This document shows positions 58,663-64,000 of a stretch of 64,000 bases of DNA, in pieces. Origin of the DNA: Mycolicibacterium boenickei (GTDB lineage: Bacteria > Actinomycetota > Actinomycetes > Mycobacteriales > Mycobacteriaceae); the NCBI RefSeq assembly GCF_010731295.1, contig NZ_AP022579.1, positions 1,550,001-1,614,000 of the forward strand. Reading direction: 5' to 3'. The notes under the pieces are model-generated. The model was not told the origin of the DNA. It saw nothing but the letters and a program-made list of their open reading frames with translations, and made no database searches. The translations under genes were made by a program, and so were the position numbers. Positions within the stretch are counted from its first letter, which is position 1. Every line of letters starts with the position of its first letter.

Positions 58663-58695
58663 GAGCGTCACATTACCTAGATTTCCTAGAAAAAC

Positions 58696-58709
58696 GAGAA
58701 CCTGTTCCA
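58696..58709. promoter_or_regulatory. near-consensus KstR-type site
   Basis: Reverse strand TGGAACAGGTTCTC fits TnnAACnnGTTnnA except for the last base. It lies in the 56-bp gap between the methyltransferase stop and the aldehyde dehydrogenase start, in promoter position for the latter. Confidence 0.5.
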
Positions 58710-58718
58710 GTGAATGGG

Positions 58719-59492
58719 TTAGGAGGGTCGAAGAACCAGCACCAGATTGCTCACCAGGAACTCCCGCACCCCAGGCACCGAGGTCATCCACCACGCCCAT
58801 CGTGGGTGGTAGCGGGGAAATGCGGCGACGAGCGCGCCTGTGGATCGCGCCCACTCCAGACCGCCGGCCGCGGACACCGCGAACAACGACGAGCCGTAGT
58901 CGTTCTTGGGTCGATGTCCGTGTTTGCGGGTGTACCGCTCGGCGGCTCGGGCGCCGCCCAAATAGTGCGTCAGTCCCATCTCGTGGCCGCCGAACGGGCC
59001 GAGCCAGACGGTGTAGGACAAGATCGCCAGCCCGCCGGGTTTCGTCACCCGCAGCATCTCGTTGCCCAGCCGCCACGGATGCGGCACATGTTCGGCGACG
59101 TTGGACGACAGGCAGATGTCGACGCTGTCGTCGGCGAACGGCAGGGCCATTCCGGAGGCCCGGACGAACGTCCCTTCCGTCGCGTCCGCGGCTGGTCCCG
59201 CATGCATTTCGCGAGGATCCGGCTCCACCCCGATATAGCGCAGGCCGGCCCGATCGAACGCCGACGCGAAGTAGCCGGGGCCGCCGCCCACGTCGAGCAC
59301 CGTGCGTCCGGCAGCTGATTCACCGGTGGCCGCCGTCCACAGATCGGTGGTCATGGCGACGGTGTCGGTGGCCAGGGCCCCGTAAAAACGGGCCGGTTCG
59401 GTCTGCTCGAACCGGAATTGCGCCAGTAGGCGCACCGACCGGCTGAGGCTCGCCCGGCGGGCAAAGCGCGCCGAGATGTCGCTGGGCTGCAC
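58719..59492 (-). CDS. SAM-dependent methyltransferase (Rv0224c-like)
   Basis: 257 residues. Class I methyltransferase motif I is VLDVGGGPGYFASAF, followed by GVEPDPREM (post-I), and ALPFADDSVDICLSSNVAEHVPHP (motifs II and III region). Synteny and size agree with Rv0224c (254 residues). Substrate unknown. Start at ATG 59492, divergent from the glycosyltransferase with a 33-nt gap, so the promoters overlap. Confidence 0.87.
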   Translation of the reverse strand: MQPSDISARFARRASLSRSVRLLAQFRFEQTEPARFYGALATDTVAMTTDLWTAATGESAAGRTVLDVGGGPGYFASAFDRAGLRYIGVEPDPREMHAGPAADATEGTFVRASGMALPFADDSVDICLSSNVAEHVPHPWRLGNEMLRVTKPGGLAILSYTVWLGPFGGHEMGLTHYLGGARAAERYTRKHGHRPKNDYGSSLFAVSAAGGLEWARSTGALVAAFPRYHPRWAWWMTSVPGVREFLVSNLVLVLRPS

Positions 59493-59525
59493 CCGCCCAA
59501 CTTACTGACCGGTACCCTCAACACG

Positions 59526-60695
59526 ATGTCTGCCCGTCCTGACCCACGCCTGCGGAGCGTCCTGCTCCTGTGCTGGCGTGACACGGGGCACCCCCAGGGC
59601 GGTGGTAGCGAGGCTTATCTGCAGCGGATCGGCGCGTGCCTGGCCGACGACGGCGTCGACGTCACGCTGCGCACCGCCCGCTACCCCGGAGCGCCCCGGC
59701 GCGAAGTGGTCGACGGCGTACAGATCAATCGGGCCGGCGGGCCCTACAGCGTGTACATCTGGGCCGGCCTGGCCATGGTGGCGTCCCGCGTCGGTCTCGG
59801 GCCGCTGCGCAAGGTCCGGCCCGACGTGGTCGTCGACACCCAGAACGGGCTGCCGTTCCTGGCGCGGCTGGCGTTCGGCCGCCGGGTCGCGGTACTCGTG
59901 CACCACTGCCACCGGGAGCTGTGGCCGGTCGCCGGCCCGATGAAGGGCCGCATCGGCTGGTTCGTCGAGTCCAAGCTGTCGCCGCGGCTGCACCGCCGCA
60001 ACCAGTACGTCACCGTGTCGCTGCCCTCAGCCCGCGATCTCAACGAGCTCGGGGTCGACTCGGGCCGGATTGCCGTGGTGCGCAACGGGCTCGACGAGGC
60101 TCCTGGCCCGACGCTGGAGCTGCCCCGGTCGACCACCCCGCGGCTCGTGGTGCTCTCGCGATTGGTGCCGCACAAGCAGATCGAGGACGCCCTGGAGGCG
60201 GTCGCCGCCTTGCGCACCGAGGTGCCGGGGCTGCATCTGGACATTCTCGGCGGTGGCTGGTGGCGGCAGCGGCTGGTCGAGCACGCGGAGCTGCTCGGTA
60301 TCACCGATTCGGTGACGTTCCACGGTCACGTCGACGAGGACACCAAACACCGTGTGCTGCAGCAGAGTTGGGTGCACGTCCTGCCGTCTCGCAAAGAAGG
60401 CTGGGGACTGGCCGTCACCGAGGCCGCCCAGCACGGGGTGCCGACCATCGGCTATCGCGCATCCGGTGGGTTGACCGACTCGATCGTCGACGGGGTCACC
60501 GGGCTGTTGGTCGAGGATCGCGAAACCCTGGTCGCGGGGATCCGCCAGCTGTTGAGCGACCCGGTGATGCGCGTGCAGCTGGGAAGCAAGGCGCAGACCC
60601 GCAGCGACGAATTCTCCTGGCGGCTCAGCGCGGACGCGATGCGCACCGTGCTGGGTTCCGTACACGAGCGGCAGTACGTCAGCGGGCTGGTGTAG
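59526..60695 (+). CDS. GT-B glycosyltransferase family 4 (Rv0225-like)
   Basis: 389 residues. The N-terminal Rossmann domain (RSVLLLCWRDTGHPQGGGSEAYLQRIG) has the GGG sugar-loop. The C-terminal nucleotide-sugar domain carries PSRKEGWGLAVTEAAQHGVPTIGY, with the E-x7-E motif. Cytoplasmic, retaining type. Synteny gives Rv0225, part of a cell-envelope glycolipid region with the neighbouring membrane proteins. Donor and acceptor are not readable. Confidence 0.88.
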   Translation: MSARPDPRLRSVLLLCWRDTGHPQGGGSEAYLQRIGACLADDGVDVTLRTARYPGAPRREVVDGVQINRAGGPYSVYIWAGLAMVASRVGLGPLRKVRPDVVVDTQNGLPFLARLAFGRRVAVLVHHCHRELWPVAGPMKGRIGWFVESKLSPRLHRRNQYVTVSLPSARDLNELGVDSGRIAVVRNGLDEAPGPTLELPRSTTPRLVVLSRLVPHKQIEDALEAVAALRTEVPGLHLDILGGGWWRQRLVEHAELLGITDSVTFHGHVDEDTKHRVLQQSWVHVLPSRKEGWGLAVTEAAQHGVPTIGYRASGGLTDSIVDGVTGLLVEDRETLVAGIRQLLSDPVMRVQLGSKAQTRSDEFSWRLSADAMRTVLGSVHERQYVSGLV

Positions 60696-60728
60696 CCCTC
60701 AGGCGCCACTCAGAGCCGGGGCGGTGCC

Positions 60729-60789
60729 GTTGACTTTGAAACCACGCACACTGCTACCCGCAAAAATGCAGCGTCAGCTCAAAGTCAAC
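60729..60789. terminator. long-loop intergenic palindrome C
   Basis: Perfect 11-bp arms GTTGACTTTGA (60729-60739) and TCAAAGTCAAC (60779-60789), with an inner CTGC/GCAG pair in the 39-nt loop. It lies between convergent genes (stops 60695 and 60802). It has the same layout as palindromes A and B but a different sequence. Confidence 0.6.
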
Positions 60790-60801
60790 AAGAAGTTCTG
60801 G

Positions 60802-62508
60802 CTAGCGCGACTCCGGCTGCCGGCGCCCTCGCCACAAGCTGACCACCATCCCGATCGCGCCGCCGGCCAGCACTCCCAGCCAGACCAGATGCGCGGCGAT
60901 CAACACACCTCGGTGAGGTGAGGCCGGGTGGTCGCCGCCGATCCGGTACAGCGCGATATCGCCATCCCGGTAAGCCACCGGAAGATCCAGTTCGGCGGGC
61001 ACACCATTGGTTTCGACCACCAACCAGCCGACACCGGCGTCGGCCATTGTTCGGCGATCGGCGCCCGAGCGCAGCAGATCCTGGACTTCGCGGGCCCGTG
61101 TTCCCTCGCCGGGCACCACCTGACCGCCGATCACCAGATCGCCGGTCGAGAGCACCTCGGCGCGCAGCCACCGGGGCAGCGGATCGAGCACCGGTGAGGC
61201 ACCGGCCCAGTAGAACATCCGCATGCTGTCCGGTGGCAGTGCCACCACCGGTCGCGGATCGGCGTTGATGTGGGCGGCCGCGGCCGTCCAACCCGCCGGG
61301 TACTGCACCGGGCGCATCTGATTGCCCACACCCCAGGCCAAGTCGGGTAGCACCGCGATCAGCGCCGCGCAGCCCACCGCGGCCGAAGCCGCCAACGGCA
61401 CGCGCAGCCGCGCCAGTGTCACCGGAGCAGCGGCGGCGGCCACCACATAGCCGGGCATGGCCAGGGCCACCCATTTCTGTCCGTCGCGCAGCACACCCAG
61501 GCCGGGAACGGCGCGGATCGTCGCATCGACGAACGCGAGCCCGGGACCGGTGGCCATCGCCGCGGGGATCAGCACCGCCACCGCGGCCAGCCCCAGCAGC
61601 GGCACTGCTGAGCGATTGCGCACCGCCACCGGTAGCCCCAGTGCCACCAGGCCGAGCAGTACGGCGGTCGCCACCACCGCGAAAAGTGTTGTGCGCGAAA
61701 CGGGTACCGCCTCACCGTTCCAGATGCCGCCCAGGCCGGCCAGACTGCCCAGGGTGGCCAGGCCGGGTTCGGCCCTGGCGGCGAAGGCGTGAACCCCCGC
61801 TGCCGACTCCGGAGCGGACACCGTTCCACCGACCGCTGCGGACACCAGCCACGGCATCGCGGCGAGTACGGCCGTCCCCAATGCGAGGGCACCGACCCGC
61901 AGCCGCCCCCACCCAGTGCCGGGGGCCGCGAGGCTCACGAGCGCAATCGTGGCGGCCAGCATCAGACCCGTCGGCGTCAGCCCGGCGAGTGCGATCCAGA
62001 ACAGCAGGCCCGCCGTCGCCGCAGCGCCCGGCGCCGTTCGTAGGCGCAGCACGCACACCGCGACCCAGGGCAGGCAGCCGTAACCGACCAGCAGGCTCCA
62101 GTGCCCCTGCAGCAACCGTTCGGCCACATACGGATTCCAGATGGCCAGAGTCGCCGCGAGGAACTGTCCGGGTGAAGCGGATCCAAGGACGGTCGAGGCG
62201 AGCCGCGCGGCGCCCCAGCCGGCCAGCCACAGGGCGGCCACCAGCAACACCTTGACCACCACTCCGCCGTCGAGGACGGCAGAGGCCAGAGCGACGAAGA
62301 AATCCTGGGGCAGTGCCCGGGGTGCGGCCTCGGTCAGTCCGAGCGCCGCGTCGGTCAGATATGACCGGGGAGTGGAGACGGCGTCGCGCAAAAGCAGATA
62401 ACCGGGCCCCAGCAGGGGCCCGGTTATCAGTAACGACAGTGCCAGCGCATAGGCCGGCAGCAGCGCGGACCGCAGACGCAGGTCTATCGGTCCGGCGGTA
62501 GATCGGAC
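60802..62508 (-). CDS. polytopic membrane protein (Rv0226c-like), start uncertain
   Basis: About 568 residues from around 62508, where similarity to a membrane protein begins. There are many hydrophobic helices (for example LLPAYALALSLLITGPLLG, GLLFWIALAGLTPTGLMLA) and a soluble C-terminal part, in the layout of mycobacterial membrane glycosyltransferase-like proteins of the Rv0226c type (576 residues). There is no ATG, GTG or TTG in frame near 62508. The next upstream is GTG 62715, which would add an Arg-rich stretch lying over another gene; the next downstream is TTG 62391, which would cut off the first helix. It overlaps the DUF3068 gene by about 25 nt. Confidence 0.75.
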   Translation of the reverse strand, partial: VRSTAGPIDLRLRSALLPAYALALSLLITGPLLGPGYLLLRDAVSTPRSYLTDAALGLTEAAPRALPQDFFVALASAVLDGGVVVKVLLVAALWLAGWGAARLASTVLGSASPGQFLAATLAIWNPYVAERLLQGHWSLLVGYGCLPWVAVCVLRLRTAPGAAATAGLLFWIALAGLTPTGLMLAATIALVSLAAPGTGWGRLRVGALALGTAVLAAMPWLVSAAVGGTVSAPESAAGVHAFAARAEPGLATLGSLAGLGGIWNGEAVPVSRTTLFAVVATAVLLGLVALGLPVAVRNRSAVPLLGLAAVAVLIPAAMATGPGLAFVDATIRAVPGLGVLRDGQKWVALAMPGYVVAAAAAPVTLARLRVPLAASAAVGCAALIAVLPDLAWGVGNQMRPVQYPAGWTAAAAHINADPRPVVALPPDSMRMFYWAGASPVLDPLPRWLRAEVLSTGDLVIGGQVVPGEGTRAREVQDLLRSGADRRTMADAGVGWLVVETNGVPAELDLPVAYRDGDIALYRIGGDHPASPHRGVLIAAHLVWLGVLAGGAIGMVVSLWRGRRQPESR

Positions 62509-63674
62509 GGACGTTGTGCGGGCAGCTTCTCGGTCTTGGCCTCGGCGCCGGGGACCTGGAAACCTTGGGTGTTGAAGAACCCGTGATCGGCGGTGTCCAG
62601 TCCGGGATCGATCAGAGTCGACTCGGCGCGCACCGCGAACGAGCCGACGACGGCGCCGCCGACCAGCGCCAGCAGGCCAAGCGCGGCGAAGGTGATCGGC
62701 AGGACGCGGGTCCACAGCGACACCCGGTCCCGCTCGTCCTGAGCGGCCGCGACCTGAGACTCCACGGTCTCCTCGTTGTAGGTGACCTTGTAGTCGACGT
62801 AGGTCACCTCGGGCTTGAGTGCGTCACGCGCGTAGTACTGGTAGCCGTGGTCCTGCGTCTTGACGATGGTGCCGGACACCGGATCGACCCAGAAGGTGCG
62901 CTGCGCGGCGTAGAAGCGGTCCATCGTGATCCGCTCGTCGGGTTCGCCGGGCACACCCCACATCGCGGGACTCGCGGTGACCGAGCTGTCGGCGTCGTCC
63001 TCGTAGAGCGAGGAGTACTTGATCGGATCGGCCAGCTTGCCGTTGGAGTCGTAGCCGACGTTCTGGATGAACCGGTAGGTGGTCAGCCCGTTGACGTCCT
63101 CTTCGCCGTCGTAGTTCGCGTCGAACGCCTTCTGCGCGATCGGGTCGAAGAACGGGTAGGTCTTCTTCTCGGTGTCGAACGGGAACCGGTAGGTCAGACC
63201 CTCGTGCGGCAGCGCGACGTTCGTCGGCGGCTTCTCGTCCTCGATGGCCCGCGGCTTCTGCAGCGCCCCGCCCGGGTTGTTGTCGCTGGACACGGCCAGC
63301 GCCGTGCTGCGGTTCATGGTGACGGTGTCCACCATCGCCAGCAGCAGGCCGGAGTCCTTCTGCCGGTCGGTACGCCGCAGCGTGCTGCCCACCTGCAGAG
63401 TCACCACCTCGGCGTTGGACGGCGATTCCACGCTGACCTGTTGCTGGAGGGCGACCGGCACGTTGCGGTCGACAGAGAACTTCTCGGCCACCAGCGATTC
63501 CGGATCGAAAGCGGTCGCGGTTCCATCGCTGACCAGGCTGGTATCCAGATTGAGCGGGATCTTGGCGATCTTGCCCTTGGTGTAGGTGGTCAGCAACAGT
63601 GCGGCGATGAGCAGGGCTGCACCCAGCCCCATCAGTCCACATGCCGCGATACGCAGCGCAACTGCGCGGTTCAA
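62484..63674 (-). CDS. DUF3068 membrane-anchored protein (Rv0227c-like)
   Basis: 396 residues. An N-terminal membrane helix (ACGLMGLGAALLIAALLL, about 11-28) and a second near the C-terminus (LPITFAALGLLALVGGAVVGSFA) enclose a large extracytoplasmic domain. That domain holds the DUF3068 pattern (YRFPFDTEKKTYPFFDP, VNGLTTYRFIQNV). Synteny gives Rv0227c. The family is annotated as PorA-like in some databases, without proof of function. It is likely co-transcribed with the Rv0226c-like gene downstream, which it overlaps. Confidence 0.85.
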   Translation of the reverse strand: MNRAVALRIAACGLMGLGAALLIAALLLTTYTKGKIAKIPLNLDTSLVSDGTATAFDPESLVAEKFSVDRNVPVALQQQVSVESPSNAEVVTLQVGSTLRRTDRQKDSGLLLAMVDTVTMNRSTALAVSSDNNPGGALQKPRAIEDEKPPTNVALPHEGLTYRFPFDTEKKTYPFFDPIAQKAFDANYDGEEDVNGLTTYRFIQNVGYDSNGKLADPIKYSSLYEDDADSSVTASPAMWGVPGEPDERITMDRFYAAQRTFWVDPVSGTIVKTQDHGYQYYARDALKPEVTYVDYKVTYNEETVESQVAAAQDERDRVSLWTRVLPITFAALGLLALVGGAVVGSFAVRAESTLIDPGLDTADHGFFNTQGFQVPGAEAKTEKLPAQRPSDLPPDR

Positions 63675-63828
63675 ACCGGGCCTCCTTCAGTGTGGGCCAA
63701 CTCGTCGTGAGGCAAACCCGTTCGACCCTAACAGCACTATTTAAGGCCATCACTTACTCCGGCGGCACGCCGCGGGTGCATTAACCCGCAGTTTGGCGGG
63801 GTTGCCATGGCGCGGCACACTGGTCGCC

Positions 63829-64000
63829 GTGGCCACCCGAGTAGCGGAGCCGGAAACGGGTTCGGAGCCGGTCGGCGGAACTCGCAGCTTCCTGCCGGCC
63901 GTCGAAGGCATGCGTGCCTGCGCGGCCATGGGTGTGGTGCTCACCCACGTTGCCTTCCAGACGGGACACACCACCGGGGTGAGCGGCCGGTTCTTCGGCC
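63829..64000 (+). CDS. acyltransferase family 3 protein, 5' end only (Rv0228-like)
   Basis: 57 codons from GTG 63829 before the window ends. The first helix carries VEGMRACAAMGVVLTHVAF, the Arg-x10-His pattern at the start of membrane acyltransferase_3 proteins. Synteny agrees with Rv0228. It is divergent from the DUF3068 gene with a 154-bp gap that shows no other feature. Truncated only by the window edge. Confidence 0.75.
   Translation, partial: MATRVAEPETGSEPVGGTRSFLPAVEGMRACAAMGVVLTHVAFQTGHTTGVSGRFFG

Noticed and set aside
57088..58680. 530-codon rightward open frame opposite the Rv0223c-like aldehyde dehydrogenase
   Set aside because: Antisense shadow of a conserved enzyme. It begins at the end of the IS3 element by chance.
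1..64000. Search for tRNA, rRNA and prophage structural genes
   Set aside because: No cloverleaf-type sequence with CCA end, no rRNA-like stretch and no phage capsid or tail genes were recognised by eye. A tRNAscan run could still find one.

Overview
The window is high-GC actinobacterial DNA that reads as a fast-growing mycobacterium (Mycolicibacterium-like). The strongest reason is gene order. Genes resembling M. tuberculosis Rv0217c (lipW), Rv0220 (lipC) and Rv0221 (wax ester/diacylglycerol acyltransferase) lie at about 19-26.5 kb. Genes resembling Rv0222 (echA1), Rv0223c, Rv0224c, Rv0225, Rv0226c, Rv0227c and Rv0228 lie at 54.5-64 kb. A UdgX-type uracil-DNA glycosylase and a Rhodococcus/Mycobacterium-type microcompartment locus fit the same assignment. 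Gene names by synteny come from memory, not from a search. || Layout. 1-6.55 kb: a Tn554-like element with two large tyrosine recombinases and a tnpC-like gene, plus an XRE-ImmA/IrrE regulator, an unknown partner gene and, at the left edge, an ArsR-type repressor. It interrupts an Orn/Lys/Arg decarboxylase, of which only the C-terminal part survives (6556-7320). 7.2-9.3 kb: UdgX, a lipase-like hydrolase and a small acidic protein. 9.36-18.9 kb: a complete bacterial microcompartment locus. It holds a GntR regulator, an SDR dehydrogenase, an APH-like kinase, four shell genes (two BMC-T, one BMC-H, one BMC-P), an unknown cargo-like protein, an acylating aldehyde dehydrogenase, a class III PLP enzyme and a divergent APC permease. 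This fits aminoacetone/1-amino-2-propanol use. 19-26.5 kb: lipW, an IS30-type element with a broken transposase, a double-length acyl-CoA dehydrogenase, lipC and a WS/DGAT. || 26.6-45.9 kb is an accessory catabolic block. It has two Rieske oxygenases, each followed by a paralogous ~110-residue protein, a ferredoxin reductase, SDR, TauD-type dioxygenase, desaturase, two amidohydrolases, an aldehyde dehydrogenase and several MarR/TetR regulators. An AveC-MoxR-VWA operon follows. The likely role is oxidation of an organic substrate that I cannot name. 45.9-51 kb holds an FAD-linked oxidase and a lipO-fadD12-acyltransferase lipid operon behind a perfect KstR-type site. 51.2-54.3 kb holds nat, an AraC-DinB fusion, a RibD-like reductase and a TetR. 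54.5-64 kb returns to the conserved backbone, interrupted by an intact IS3-family element that sits in the loop of an intergenic palindrome. || The most interesting signals are: (1) the microcompartment locus with a matched pair of candidate operators and a 29-bp tandem repeat that forms a chain of overlapping 10-codon mini-ORFs in front of the vertex-protein gene; (2) a Rieske oxygenase whose two cluster histidines are replaced by Arg and Cys, paired with an undescribed small protein family; (3) MarR-type operators shared by promoters across the catabolic block; (4) a family of long-loop intergenic palindromes, one of them split by the IS3 element. No tRNA, rRNA or CRISPR array was seen.
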